The notes below the pieces were generated by a model. It did no database searches, was not told the origin of the DNA, and saw only the letters and a list, made by a program, of their open reading frames with translations. From Mastigamoeba balamuthi (lineage: Eukaryota > Evosea > Mastigamoebida > Mastigamoebidae), in NCBI GenBank assembly GCA_902651635.1, contig CACRSC010000089.1, positions 1 through 64,000 on the forward strand: a DNA stretch of 64,000 nucleotides. The letters are read 5' to 3'. This document shows positions 11,085-22,943 of the stretch, piece after piece. A program made the position numbers and the translations under genes. The first letter of the stretch is position 1; each line of letters opens with the position of its first letter.

Positions 11085-11483
11085 GCGGAGCGGGGGCGAG
11101 CGGTGCTGAGACGGAAGCGCAGCTGCATTTGTAACTATTTCCCTCTTTCTTTTTTCGCGCTCCAGGCAACCCATAAGATTCCCGCCCCCGACTTTTTTCC
11201 CGAGGAATACCGGGGTGGTCCGAGAAGGCACAAATAAATGTTGTGTTTTGCGACAAGACACAACTCTTCCCAGTGATTGTTAAAACTCAAAGATGACGAG
11301 ACTGAAAACATCGATGTTGATAAACCGAGTCAAGAGGGGATGCCTTTTTGTGTTTTGGTTCGCTCGCGCTCACACGGTCAAGACGATTCCCTCAGCACCT
11401 TACAATAACAACAATAACGTATGTCGAGGAGCCAACGGTGCTGCTATTTATTCATAGTGCGCAATGCTGCTACTGCTGCTGCC
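11085..11483. other. Tail-to-tail intergenic region with poly(A) signals
   Basis: Convergent 3' region. AATAAA at 11233-11238 (+) lies about 150 nt past the stop of the upstream plus-strand gene, and AATAAA on the minus strand (11447-11452) lies just past the SMC2 stop. No gene is seen. Confidence 0.6.
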
Positions 11484-14400
11484 CTACACGCGTCTCCTCT
11501 TTGACTGCTTGTCAGGCTTGGCAAACCCGTCCTCCGCGCCGCTGTCCTCTGCGTCCGACTCGGCCTTCTTGCCGCGCGTCTTCTTCTTGGGCGGCTCCTC
11601 CGACGGCGCGGCAGCGGCAGCCGTGAGGATGTCCGCCTCCCTGTCGAGGTTCTCCTGCCCGCAGACCCTCGTCACGCTGCTGACACCGTCCTCGCACTTG
11701 GTGCGGAACAGCACCGAGGCGTTCTGGAACATGCCCGGCTTGAGCGACACCACGATGAACTGCGAGTTGCCAAAGTGCTTCCGCAGCATCTGCCCACTGC
11801 GGCGGGCCGCGTTAGCAAGGCGTGTGCTGGCTGGCCCTCTGCTGGGCCCAGGGAGGCGCACATGTTCTGCGTGTGCGAGGGATCGAGCGCAGAGTCGATC
11901 TCGTCGAGGATGTACATGGGGGCGGGCTTGAACCGCAGCAGCGCCAGGATGAGCGAGAGGGCCAGCAGCGAGCGCTGCCCGCCCGAGAGCTCCGAGAGGC
12001 TCTCCTTCCAGACGCCGTTGAACGCGACGCGCACCTCGAGGCCCTCGACAAACGTCTTGCCCTCCGGGGGCTCGAGCTTGGCCTGCGCGCCGGGCAGCAG
12101 CGTCTGGAAGATCGACGTGAAGTCGCCGTCGACGCGGCGCCACGTCTTGTCGAGCGTCAGCTTCTTCTTGAGGTCCAGCTGCTCGATGACGCTCTCGATC
12201 TGCGCCTTGTCCTTCTCGATCGTGTCCTTCTTGAGCACGAGCTCGTCGTAGTCCTTCTCGGCCTTGTCGAGCATGTGCACGACCTTCCTGTTGACCGTCT
12301 TGCCCAGCTTCTCCTGCTCCGCCGTCAGCTGCGCGAGCCTCTCCCTCGCCTTGGCCGCGTTGAAGCTCGCCCAGTCGTAGTCCGTGCCCGCCTTGCCCAG
12401 CTTCTTCTCGTCCTCGGCCAGCCACTGGTGCTTGGCGCGCATCTCGCCCACGAACCTCTCGGCGTCCTCGCGCTCCTTCTCGAGGCGCGCCAGGCGGACC
12501 TCGGCCCTCTTCTCCTTGACCTCCTCCGCGGCCATGTCGCGCGCCGCCGAGTCCCGCTTGCCCACCAGCTCCGCGATCGCCTTGTTCTGGCACTGCGTCT
12601 CCTCCCTCTTCTTCTCCAGCTTCTGCTTGGCCTGCGTGTGCTCCTTCTCTGCCTGCAAGAGCCGCACGCCGTGAGCTCTGCCCTCCCTCCCTTCCTTGTG
12701 GTGTTGTTACCTTGGCGAGCTCTGCTGCCGCGGCCTCCGCGGTCGCGCGGAGCTTCTCGACGGCCTTCTCCTCGGTGGCGATCTGCTCGCGCAGGGTCCC
12801 CGCCTCCTGCTCGAGCGCCTCGAGCTCCAGCACCTCCTTCTCGGCCGTGCGCTTGGCCTCGTTGTGCGCCCCCGACGTGCGGGCCAGCGCGTCCTTGGCC
12901 TTGGCGATCTCCTTCTCGAGCCGCTTGAGCTCCTCCTCCCTCGACGCGCCCTTGCTGGCGCCCACCCTCGCCTCCAGCTCCGCGATCCGCTCCGAGGCCT
13001 CGTCCCTCGCCTGCGCCACCTCCTCCGCTCGCTTCTTCCCGTCCTCGGTGCGCTGCGCACGTCACAGCCACACGCATGCAAGGCAGTCGCTCAGTTGCGT
13101 CGCGGGGCCCCAGAGGTCCCAGGGGTCCGCACCTTCTCGAGCTCGGCGATCTGCGTTGCCAGCAGGCTGTGCGCGCTGCCTGCGAGGCGCTGTTCGGCGA
13201 TGCGCGCCTTGTGCTGCGCGAGCTCGTGCTGCTGCTTGAGCGCGGCGCACCCGCGCCCGGCCTCCTGCAGCCTCGCGATCTCCTCGGCGGCCGCGCGCAC
13301 CTCGTCCTGCATCCTCGCGAGGTCCTCGCGCGCCGCGTTGAGCTCCGCGAGGTCCAGCAGTATCGGCCGCTCCGACGTCCTGCTGCCGCCCGTCAGCGTG
13401 CCCGAGGGGTCGTAGACGTCGCCCACGAGCGTCACCGTCCGCGCGCGCACGTCCGCGTCGAACGCGACCTTGCTGGCGTCGGCAGAGCTCTGGCAGACGA
13501 GCGTCGACCCGAAGACGAACGCCATCGCCGACCGCACGTCGTCGCCGTACCCGACGAGCGAGAGCGCCAGCGAGACGTGGCCCTGGCCCACGAGGCGCTC
13601 GGCAGAGGCCAGCTGGCGCGGGCCGAGGGTCCGCGCGCTGATCTTGTTGAGCGGGATGATCGTGACCCTGCGCCTCAGCTGCCCGCCCTTGAGCAGCTTC
13701 TTGCCCGTCTCCTCGTCCTCGACGACGACAAAGTAGAGCCTGCCGCCCGCCGTGACCTCGATGGCCGTCGCGTGCTCCTTGCGCTTGACGCTCACGAGCT
13801 CGGCCACGAGCCCCTTGACGCGCGACCTGTCGAAGCCCTGCTCGGGGTCCCTGTACTCAAACTGCAGCTGCGACAGCCTCGCGCTCAGCCCGTCCACCCT
13901 CTGCAGCGGTCGCCCACCCCACCCCCTCGGCGGTGAGCAGCGGCAGCGCGTCGCGGGCGCCTGCGCACGTCGCGGAGCACGGCGATCTCGGCGTCCTTCT
14001 GGCGCTTGAGCTGCACGAGCTCCTCGAGGCGCGCCTCGTCAAAGCCCACGCGTGACATGCGGTCCGCGAGCTCCTCCGCCTCGGCCTTGGCGCCCTCGAG
14101 CTCCTCGCGTATCTTGCGCACCGCCGTCTCGGCCTTGGCCATCTCCTTGCGCTTGTCCGCCATCTCCTTGGCGTAGTGCTGTGCGCACGCGCGGGCACGC
14201 AGACTGTCAGCCGAGCGGGTGCGCGCCCCGAGGGCAGCGCAGGCCGCACCTTGCCCTGCATCTCGATCTGCTTCAGCTCCGCCTCGGCGTCGGTCCTCTG
14301 CTTCTGCGCCTCTGCACAGAGCGCCAGCGCGTCAGACAAAGGGCACAGCAGCAGCAGGCAGGGGAGGGAGGGAGGGAGGGAGGGGAGCGCAACTCGATGA

Positions 14401-15738
14401 GCGTGGTCGGTGGCCGAGTCGGCGTCGCCCTTGCCACCGCCGATGCTGAGCCCGATGCTCAGCGTCTCGAACTCGCGCTGCAGCTCGCGCAGCTGCGCCT
14501 CGAGCTTGTCGCTCTTCTGGTCCTCCTTGAGCAGCGCCCCGCGGGCCTTGTCCCCGCGCGCCCGCTTGGCCGCCGTCGCCTCCTCGATCTCGGCGAGCGA
14601 CCGCTGCAGGGCCCCGAGCTGCGCGGCCTCCTGCTCGAGCACCTGCGCCCTGTGGCTGTGCTCGCTCGCCGCCCGCACGGCCCCCTCTGCCGCCGCCGTG
14701 ACGGCCTCGTCGAGCGCCCGCGTGGCCGCCTCGAGCTCCCGCTCCTTCTGCTTGCTGAGCTCCGCGACGCGGCCCCTCAGCTCCTCGATGCGCTCCGCCA
14801 GCGCCGCCCGCGCCCCCCGCGCCTTCTCGAGCTCGGCCGCGGCGTCGCGCTCGGCGTCGGTGCTGCGCGCGCGGCGCAGGGCCTCGCTGTACTCGAACGC
14901 GTGGATCTGGCGGGCGAGGCGCTCCGACTCGGCCTTGTTGGAGCTGAACTCCTGGTACTGCTTGCGCTCGGCCCGCAGGCGCGCGAGCGTCGGCTCGATC
15001 TCGTCGGCGAGCATCTTGTTGATCTCGTCGACCTTGTGCTGCTTCTTCTGGATCGTCCGCAGCGTGGCCTGCTTCTTGGCCTCGTACATGCGCGTGCCCG
15101 CGGCCTCCTCGATCAGCCCGCGTATCTCCTCGGGGCGCATGTTGAGCACCTTGGTGATGCGCCCCTGCATGATCAGGAAGTGCGGGTTGTTCACGTTCAG
15201 CTGCACGCTGTGGAACAGGTTCTGCACCGTCGACGGCGGCTTGGTCGACCCGTTGATCAGGTACTTGCTCCGCCCTCCCATGATCACCTGCAGGGGAGTG
15301 GATTTCCACCAGTGAGTATCTAGATATGGGAATCCAATCAGTAGAATCGGAATCTGGACCTGGCGCGTGACGGTGATCTTGTCAAACTGCTCGTAGCCCG
15401 GGGGGCTCGTCGAGCGGTCCGAGTTGTTGAAGACGACGCTGACGCTGGCCTTGGTGACGCCGGCCTGGCCCTGCTTGTAGACGAGCTCCTGCAGGTTCTT
15501 CACGCGCACCTGCGACAGCTGCGAGATGCCCAGCACGAAGCATATGGAATCCAGGATATTGCTTTTGCCTGCGTTGATGTCAGAGTCAGAGGGGGGAGGG
15601 GGACGCGGCAGGCGAATTCTCGGTTTCACCGCTTCCGTTGAGCCCGGTGATGGCGTTGAAGCGCGGGTCGAACTTGCCCACGACGGTGCGCTGGGCGTAG
15701 GACTTGAAGCCGTCGATTATGATCTCCTCGATGTACAT
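11484..15738 (-). CDS. SMC2: Condensin subunit SMC2
   Basis: Structural maintenance of chromosomes ATPase of condensin I and II, acting with SMC4 in chromosome compaction. The N-terminus [18 protein letters not shown] and the Walker A block [19 protein letters not shown], split by intron 15569-15629, are characteristic of SMC2, as are [39 protein letters not shown] and [10 protein letters not shown]. Long coiled coils flank a hinge ([31 protein letters not shown]). At the C-terminal head the ABC signature [20 protein letters not shown] precedes Walker [13 protein letters not shown], then [20 protein letters not shown]. The tail is Lys/Arg-rich. A second intron is at 15288-15359, and several more lie between 11800 and 14400. 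All ATPase motifs are intact. Large open frames on the opposite strand are coiled-coil shadows. Confidence 0.97.
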
Positions 15739-16154
15739 CGCGGTGCCCCTCGGAGCCGGTCGGCCGCCAAACTGACTTTCCCGCCGAACCCCAAAAATTA
15801 TGCGCCCACAGCCAGAGATACACAAATCTCGAGAGAAGAGGAGGCCAGAAAGAATCCCGGGAGATCTCCAACCGCAGTCAGGGGGCACCCTTTCCCAAGG
15901 AGGACTGCTGTCATTTCATTGCTGACGTTCGCTGGCGTAGATGAACAGAGCACAACCGGGGGATGGGAGTTTCCGAATCCCACGCCGAAATCGGGCGTTG
16001 TTTCCAACGCGCCAGATCTGGGTCACTTCGCAGAAATAGGAATATCTGCCATACCCCCGGCTTGACCCCCGCACTCGCAACACCCGCTAATTGGTGCGCA
16101 AACCAAACGGAAACACCGCAGCGTCGCGTCCGCCAGTTTTCCACCGCGGGGCAG
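15739..16154. other. Divergent intergenic region
   Basis: This 416-bp region separates the SMC2 and UBZ/TBC/TLDc start codons. It is relatively AT-rich, with no recognised gene, RNA or repeat, and presumably holds both promoters. Confidence 0.5.
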
Positions 16155-19100
16155 ATGAGCGAGTACGCCAAGGGCTGGCAGAGCGAGGCGCAGGACAGCG
16201 ACTTCGCGTTCCTGGGCCTCGACCGCCCCTTCAACGCCTACGCCTCGCTCGAGCGCCCGCACGCGCGCCCCCCGCGCCGCGCGCTCGCCGCCACCGAGCT
16301 CGACGTCTCTGACGAGCCCCCCTCGTCGCTGCCCGCCGCGCCGTCGCTGCAGCGCCCCGCCGCCGCCTCCGCCGCCCCGGCAGCGGCTCGCGAGGCGCCG
16401 CTGACGGGCGAGTGCCCCGTCTGCGGAGGCCGCTACTCGGCGTCGTCTCTCGGTGCGCCCAACCACGCACACACACCACCCCCCACACAAGGCAGGGCTG
16501 CAACAGTGCACCCCCCAGCAGCACAGTGCATCTTCTTTGCGGGCGTTGCGCTGTGCTGTGTTCGGAATTCTGGACGTTGGGCGTCGGGCGCAGGGGCAGG
16601 GGGCGCACCTGTCACTCTGCGCGCAACCCGGCGTGTAGGGAAGAGCACGGCGCGGCGCACACCCATACGGAGCCACCCCCAGGGTGGCCTGGCGTGCTCT
16701 CTGTTGTTTTTCCTCGTTTTGCCTGACGCCGCAGTTGTAAGGGGTGGACAACTGACAGCGCCCGCACAGCCCCCCCCCCCTTCCCCTTCCCCCTACTCCG
16801 TCTACACTACACAACACTACACGTCTGTTTCCTGAACTCTGAACACCCTGTCTCACACTGTCTCTTCCGCCCACAGAGGCCCACGTCAGCGCCTGCATCG
16901 AGGAGGCCATCGCGCGCAATACGGGCGGCGGAGGCCAGGAGCGCCCGTGCCCGCCCCCCAGCGACGGCGTGCCCCGCGCCCACCTCGTCGACCTGCCCCC
17001 GTCTGCCCGGCCCGTTGCCCGCACTCCCGCACGCGTCTCTCCTCCCCCTCGGCCCTCGTACTCGCCCGTCCGCCCTGCCGCTGCTGCCGCTGCCGCTGCT
17101 GCTGCTCCGCGGAGGCCGTCGCCCCCTCCGCCCTCGTACAGCGCTGCAGCTGCGCTGAGGCCGCCGTCGCCAGCGGCCCAGGAGCCCGGGCACGGGGCCA
17201 GGAGCTCGCCGATCGCGGTGGTGATGCGCAGGCTGCAGCCCTCGCGGCACAAGAGGTCCGCCTACGCGCCGCTCTCGAGGTCGGCGCACCAGGAGCGGTC
17301 GTTCCTGATGCCGCCCGACTCGCCGCCGAGCGTCTCCGACTCGGAGGTCGACCAGATGGACCTGCTCGACAGCGCCTCGGGGCCCTGTGTCGCCGGCGCC
17401 CTCGTCGCGCTGCACAAGTCCTCGTCGCACGCCTGGGAGGCCGCGGGCTTCGCCTCGCCCACCTACTGGGAGCTCAAGGGCTCCGGGGACGTCGATGTGC
17501 GCCTCCTGCGCTGCTTGTGCCCCGCTTGCCTGCCGCCGGGTCTCAACACGCTTGCGCGTTGCGGGAAAAAAAATGCGCGTTGCGAACGCGGTGCAGAGGC
17601 AGTGGGACTCGGTGGTGCTGCCCGAGACGGAGAGGGAGGCCGCGGCGAGACTGCGCGTGCTGATACGCAGAGGGGTGCCGCAGCACCTCAGGGGCCGCGT
17701 GTGGCCGCTCGTCACGGGGGCGAGCGAGTTCCAGCAGAAGCGGCCCAACTGCTACGAGTACCAGTCCGAGAACACGTTCGGCAAGGACGGGGCCCCGCGG
17801 TCCATGGCCAACTACCCGACGGCACGCCTACCGCTCCGTCAAAGCGCTGCTGACGGTTTCCCGCCTCTCAACGGTGTGCAGTTCGGTGGGTCGCTCGACA
17901 TCGGCAGGCACAACCTGACGCCGCAGGGCTACGAGGCGGCCAAGCGGATCCTCTGCGTCATCGCGACCATGTACCCCAACCTCGCCTACTGCCCTCGCCT
18001 CCCCGACCTCGGTGTGCTTCCCGTGCTCCCGCGTTTGCGCGTCTGCCCGCTCTCAACTGGGTCTGCGCAGTGGTCATCCTGCTGCACTACCTGCCCGAGA
18101 AGGACGCGTTCACTGTTGCCCTGCGAATCGTGGACAAGTCCGCGACTGGCGAGCGGTTCCTCGAGGTCAGCGCCACCGAGAGCGCCAAGCTGCACCGAGC
18201 GTTCGACGTGCTGGTCAAGGATTACTACCCGGCAATACACCACGGTCCGCCCTCTTGCATCCCGTGGGCCGCCGCCGCCTGTCGCTCACAAACCTCTGCT
18301 CCCGCCTGACAGCGTTCGAGAGACTCGGGCTGAGCCTCACGGACATGGCCTCGCAGTGGTTCACGCACTTCTTCGCAGGGGTCCTGCCGTACCCCATCGT
18401 CCTGCGGTGCCCACTCGTCTCGCCCCGCCCTCGCATCGCTCAATCGTGTGCCGGCCGACGCAGAATCGCGGACTGCTTCCTGAGCGAGGGGAGCATGATC
18501 ATGTGCAGGATCGGCCTGGGGCTCATCGCACAGACAAAGGACTTCATCACGCAGCCGACGCTGCGGCCCAACATGGTCCAGGACCTCATCGAGCACCTGG
18601 GGCAGCGCCAGGTGGCCGTCAACCTGTTCAAGCAGAGCTTCCGGCTGTCGCTCAAGTCGGACAAGGTCGAAAGGCTCAAGCGGGGCATCCGCGTGCCCGT
18701 ATCGCTGCAGAGCCCCTCGCGCGTCTACTACAGGCCCAAGATGGAGACCCCCTCGGAGATCTTCTCCTACGACGAGGTAACCCCTATCTGGAGGTCACCC
18801 CCTGCTTCTCGTTCTCATACACCGTTGTGCTGTGTGCAGCTCGAGACGATCTGGTCGTTCCTGCCGCAACGGTTCTGCATCATGGACCCGGTGCTGCTCT
18901 TCACGTCGTCGAGGGACGGCTTCAACATCAAGAGACTGCTGGATAAGGCCGACGACACGTGGCCCACCATCCTCGTTGTCCGCGCTCCTGGCAACTTCAC
19001 TTTTGGCTGCTTCGCTAGTTGCTCCTGGAAGACGTCTTCGAGGACCTTCTTCGGCGACGGGTAAGGCCCCTGTGTGCCCTTGTCTTCTGCTTTGCTCAAG

Positions 19101-19358
19101 CGAGCCCATCCCTACAGCGAGTGCTTCGTCTTTGGGCTGAGGCCGAAGGTCTGTCTGTACGAGAGCGTGATAGGCGAGTCGATGTTCCAGCGGGTGAGCC
19201 CCGACCGCGACAGCATCTCCATGGGTAGTGAGGCCATCTCTCTGTTCGAGGACCTCAAGGTGACGTGCGCCGCGTCAAGCGTTTTCGGCTGCCCCGCCCT
19301 CGCTCCTCTGTCCTCCCCGACAGAGTGCATCACCGTCGAGCTGTGGGCACTCGAGTAG
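16155..19358 (+). CDS. UBZ zinc finger - TBC - TLDc protein (TBC1D24-like)
   Basis: A TBC (Rab-GAP-like) domain followed by a TLDc domain, the layout of TBC1D24/Skywalker proteins of vesicle traffic, with an extra N-terminal zinc finger. Exon 1 (16155-16452) ends in CPVCGGRYSASS, and exon 2 supplies LEAHVSACIEEA. Together they form C-x2-C-x11-H-x3-C, the RAD18-type UBZ ubiquitin-binding finger. A Pro/Ser/Ala-rich linker follows. The TBC domain begins IRRGVPQHLRGRVWPLVTGA and continues with QFGGSLD, LLHYLPEKDAF and LSLTDMASQWFTHFFAG. The TLDc domain runs from LETIWSFLPQRFCIMDPVLL through CFVFGLRPKVCLYESVIG to the end CITVELWALE. I could not see an intact IxxDxxR arginine finger, which TBC1D24 also lacks, so GAP catalysis is doubtful. 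Several introns follow intron 1 (16453-16876). Tail to tail with DRC1, 81 bp apart. Confidence 0.88.
16453..16876 (+). other. Unusually long intron 1 of the UBZ/TBC/TLDc gene
   Basis: This GT-AG intron (donor GTGCGC, acceptor CCCACAG) is 424 nt, several times longer than most introns in the window. It splits the zinc finger between the Cys pair and the His/Cys pair. It holds C-rich runs and CA-rich tracts. No hosted RNA gene was recognised. Confidence 0.7.
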
Positions 19359-19439
19359 AGGGCAGCTACCGGCATCCGCGAACGCAAGCAAGTATGCAGG
19401 CAAGATAGAATCCGTATTTTGTTCAGCCACAGTACACTC

Positions 19440-21969
19440 TTATTTGGTCGTGGAGATGCCGTTGACCCCTCCAGACAGCGACGAGGTGGGAGGCATGCTG
19501 GGCGGGATCTCCATCTCGACTGGCGGCAGCTGGAACCTGCCGTTGGACTGTTGCGGGTCAGTAAGGCCCCGAGGTCGTGTGAGAGTGAGCGCACCGGGTC
19601 GGTGAGGAGCTGGTTGAGGTGCGCCTTCATCTCTGCGTTCTGGTCGCGCAGGCGGTTCGTCTCGTCCAGCAGCTCGAGGCGGCGTTGCAGAACCGCGTTG
19701 TACGAGCCCAGCTCCTGCATCAGCATCTTCCACGTGCGGTACCCGCTCGCGTCGATCACGTTCTCAACACGCTGCCAGAACTGCTGGAGCTGCACCCTCT
19801 CGTCCTCGAGCATCTGCTGGCGCTCCTCCTTGTCTCTTTGACGGAGAACTGGGGAGAGCGAGGGCCCGTTAGTGGCGATGATGCACGCCGTTGGCTGGCG
19901 TACGGGACTTCGATGTCTTCTCGTGCTCTTTGATGAACGCATTGAGGGCAGCCACCACCTGGCCGCGTGTCACAGTGAGAGTGACGGGGTCGTAGCTCGA
20001 CTGCTCATCCTCGGGCGCCTCCACCACGCCCACGAAGAAGCTCATCAGTTTCTCGATGTCGGCTCCTAGCTTCCCGCTGTGAGGCCGATCCCCATCGAAC
20101 GAAGAAGAACGCACTCTCGCTGATCTGCAGTGCCTTCAGGATCGACGCCACGGCTGTCGGCTCCTCCGCGGAAGAACTCAGCAGGTTATCGATCTTCGAC
20201 TCGATCTGCACATGCACCGTCAGATGCGTCGTATGCGTCGTATGCGTGGGCAACGAGTTTGAAGTGTACAAGGAACCCGGCCTCGTCGCAGATGAGCTGC
20301 ATGACGTGCTCCTCGAGCTGCCCTGCCAGCTTCGGGGCACCGGTGGCTTCGTTCACAGTCCTGTGCATCCCGGGGACTGGAGGGGAGAGCGGGGAGCGTC
20401 AGGGGTCGACGACCTTGGCCGAGTGGCGGGCGCACTGTCTGCGAGGACCGGAGGGTCCTGGAACACATCGCGCTCCGGGGGGGCCCAGCTGAGCCCGAGG
20501 ACGCGCTCGTGGATGACCCTGTCCGCCGTCTGCAGCTTGCCGACGAGCTCCTGGGCGCGCAGCCTGTTCATGGTCCACACCTCCTCGAGGTGCTTGGCGT
20601 CGCTGACCTGGAAGTGGTTGAACTTGGAGTTGAGGTCCTTGTAGAGCGCCACGATCCGCGAGTACTCGTCCGCGAGCTCTGCCGTCTTCTGCTTGTGCTG
20701 CCTCTCGACCTTGTTGTACCTCGTGCGCAGCGAGGTGAGGCTGTCCTGCAGCCTGTTGATGCGCGTCTTGCCCGAGGCGATGCGCTCGGTGTGCATGGCC
20801 TCGCGCTGGGCCAGCAGGCGCATGTTGTAGTCGATCTTCTCGCTGTTGAGCATGTACGTCGCACGCAGCGCCTGCAGGTTCTGCTGCAGCGCCTGGACCT
20901 CCTCCTCGAGCCTCGCCTTGACGGTGGCGGCCTCTGCCGCGTCCCGCCTGTACACGTCGTCGAGCATTCTCTCGCTGTCGTGGGTCTGCTCCAGCCTCGC
21001 CTCGACCATTTTCCTGATTTCGGCGGGATGAGATTTGGGAATCTGGATTTTCCGGGAGCTTACTGTTCCAGTTCCTGGCGCTGCCGATAGAGGGCCTCGA
21101 GCTTCGCCTCGTTCTCCTCGCGCAGTTTCGTGCGAGCCGCCTCGTACCACGCCTCCAGAACCTCGAGCTGCGCGTTCAGGGCCACGATGAGCTCCTTCGA
21201 GTGCGTGTGCGAGGCCGCCAGCAGTGTATCTGAACGCCCGATTCAGTGCTGACGTAACGCAGGCATTTCCCCGGGGGGCCGGGGACCGCTCACCGATGTC
21301 CTCTGCCTGCTTGGCCAGCGACTTCTGGTACTCGTCGCTCTTGGCCTTGATGGCCTGCTTGTAGGCCTTGATAGTCCTCTCGCGGCCCGCCATGATCTCG
21401 TCCGACTTGGCCTGCTGCTCCTCGATCGACTTCTGCAGCGTCTCGGCGACCTCTGCCTGTATGATCTGCGGCCACGTCGCACGCACCTGCGCGACCAGCG
21501 CCTCGGACTGCGACTTCTCCTTGGCGGCCTTGGCGCGCAGGTCGTCGCGCCTCTTCTGCTCCACCGCGCGCCTGAGCGTTTCGGCCGCGCAGTTGGCCAC
21601 GCGGACCCCCGAGATGGCCTGGTAGTCCACCCGCTGCCATGGGGGGGGGCCCAGACGACTGCGTGTCAGGAGCTGGGAGGGCTGAGGGGGTTCGGGTTCG
21701 CCTCCTCGCGAGACGGCCGGCGTGAGACGCACTCGCTTGAGGTCGATGGCATCGAAGGAGGTCTCGATCTGGTGCCGCTCCTCCTGGATGTACTCGTCCT
21801 GCGTCTGCGAGGCCGCTCCCGAGGCCGCCTGCTCCGAGGCCTTCTTCTTCTCCTTCTCGGCGGCCTGCTTCTTGTCCAGGCGGGCGCGACGGGCGAGGAT
21901 GCGCTCCTCCCTGTCGGTCGAGTCCACCGAGAAGGTGTGGATCGCTGGCGTGCTGCCGAGGTTCTCCAT
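19440..21969 (-). CDS. DRC1: Dynein regulatory complex subunit 1 (DRC1/CCDC164)
   Basis: DRC1 is a coiled-coil scaffold of the nexin-dynein regulatory complex that links outer doublets in motile 9+2 axonemes. The chosen start (21969) gives MENLGSTPAIHTFSVDSTDR and then EERILARRARLDKKQAAEKE, the conserved charged N-terminus. The central coiled coil has the family signatures LNSEKIDYNMRLLAQRE, TRINRLQDSLTSLRTRYNKV, ELADEYSRIVALYKDLNSKF and HLEEVWTMNRLRAQELVGKL. The C-terminal region has LQQFWQRVENVIDASGYRTW, then LQRRLELLDETNRLRDQN and FQLPPVEM, matching the DRC1 C-terminal block. Introns interrupt it near 21040, 21250 and several places between 19560 and 20400. The upstream in-frame sequence 21970-22125 also starts with ATG but looks like leader. 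The gene implies that the organism builds a motile flagellum. Confidence 0.92.
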
Positions 21970-22943
21970 CTCCTGCTCAGGGGCTATTTTTGTCGCGGAG
22001 CATATCAGGGCCAGATAAGTATCAGGGGATTCTCTCAGGGGTTGAGTGAATCTGACAATGGACAAATGGTCTTGTGAGTGAATCTGACACAACCCAAACT
22101 GTCCCTTCTCAATCCACGCATGCACAGTGTTGCCCCCAACGCCTGCGCAATACGGCGCCGAGAGTGCCGCCAGTTCAGTTGGGAGGCGATGGGAACAATA
22201 CTGTTTGAAACAGGAATGTCATTTCGCGCTGCACACGGGGTGAAATGACGATAGAAAGAACGCCGTCGGTGCCCCAGAGAGCACTCGAAAAGACAACACT
22301 GGCGCTCACAGTGCACCAGCAAGCGTGCAGAGACCCCTCGGGATGGCGGCGGGGCTGTGGTCAGGCCTCTGCGCCCCCCAGCCACGCCTCGCGGGCCTCT
22401 GGGGCGCCTGTGCGCGATAGGCAGGTTTAGCCGTTAAACAGCCGTGGAAGCGGCTTAATTTGCAAAAGAAGCAAAAATCCAGCAAACGGCCTTTGGCCCT
22501 CTCGACTTGCCTTTTTTCGATCATTATCCGGTACTTCTGTACGCTTTTACACCGAAGAGTGCCTGACTCTTTAGAGTGGAAAAGCATCCCGAGGCGGGCA
22601 CTGGGCGGTGCTCGGGGCAGGAATCAGCCCTGTCGCTCAGCGCTGTTCAGGAACACGCAAATTCACAGGGCACAGCTGTGCGGGCCACCAGAAGATTTGT
22701 CCTGCTTTTCCCGCACAAAATAATTAACGGGCCTGCACAACACGCACTGTGTGCAGCCGCACCACACCAGAGGCGATCGTCGTGTCCCTCACTGAGGTGT
22801 CCGCAGGCCTGGGGGTTGTGTGCACGTGGTGCTGTACGGGCCGTCCTCTTTCGCCCCCTGCTTCCCTGGCTGGCCACACAACTGAACCCTGCCTTTGCTG
22901 CCTTCCCTCCCTCTTGGCGGACTTTTGCCTGGGCTTGTACAGA
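21970..22943. other. Intergenic region, no gene recognised
   Basis: Divergent spacer upstream of DRC1 and of the gene at 22944. Short open frames exist on both strands but none has family-like composition. A GC-rich imperfect inverted repeat around 22355-22410 may fold but matches no RNA I know. Confidence 0.5.

Noticed and set aside
11822-12928. Plus-strand open frame opposite the SMC2 C-terminal half
   Set aside because: Antisense shadow of Glu/Lys-rich coiled coil, with no domain resemblance.
14360-14390. GGGA repeat (possible G-quadruplex)
   Set aside because: Short, intronic in SMC2, with no sign of function beyond composition.
14052-15323. Long open frame on the plus strand opposite SMC2
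   Set aside because: Its Leu/Arg/Gly-rich composition is the antisense of GC-rich coiled coil; SMC2 on the minus strand has full family similarity.
16023-17252. Minus-strand open frame over 400 codons across exons 1-2 of the UBZ/TBC/TLDc gene
   Set aside because: It runs through the intron and both exons of a recognised gene and has low-complexity Gly/Arg/Ala composition.
22355-22440. GC-rich imperfect inverted repeat that might be a structured RNA
   Set aside because: No match to any RNA I know and only short stems; recorded as intergenic.
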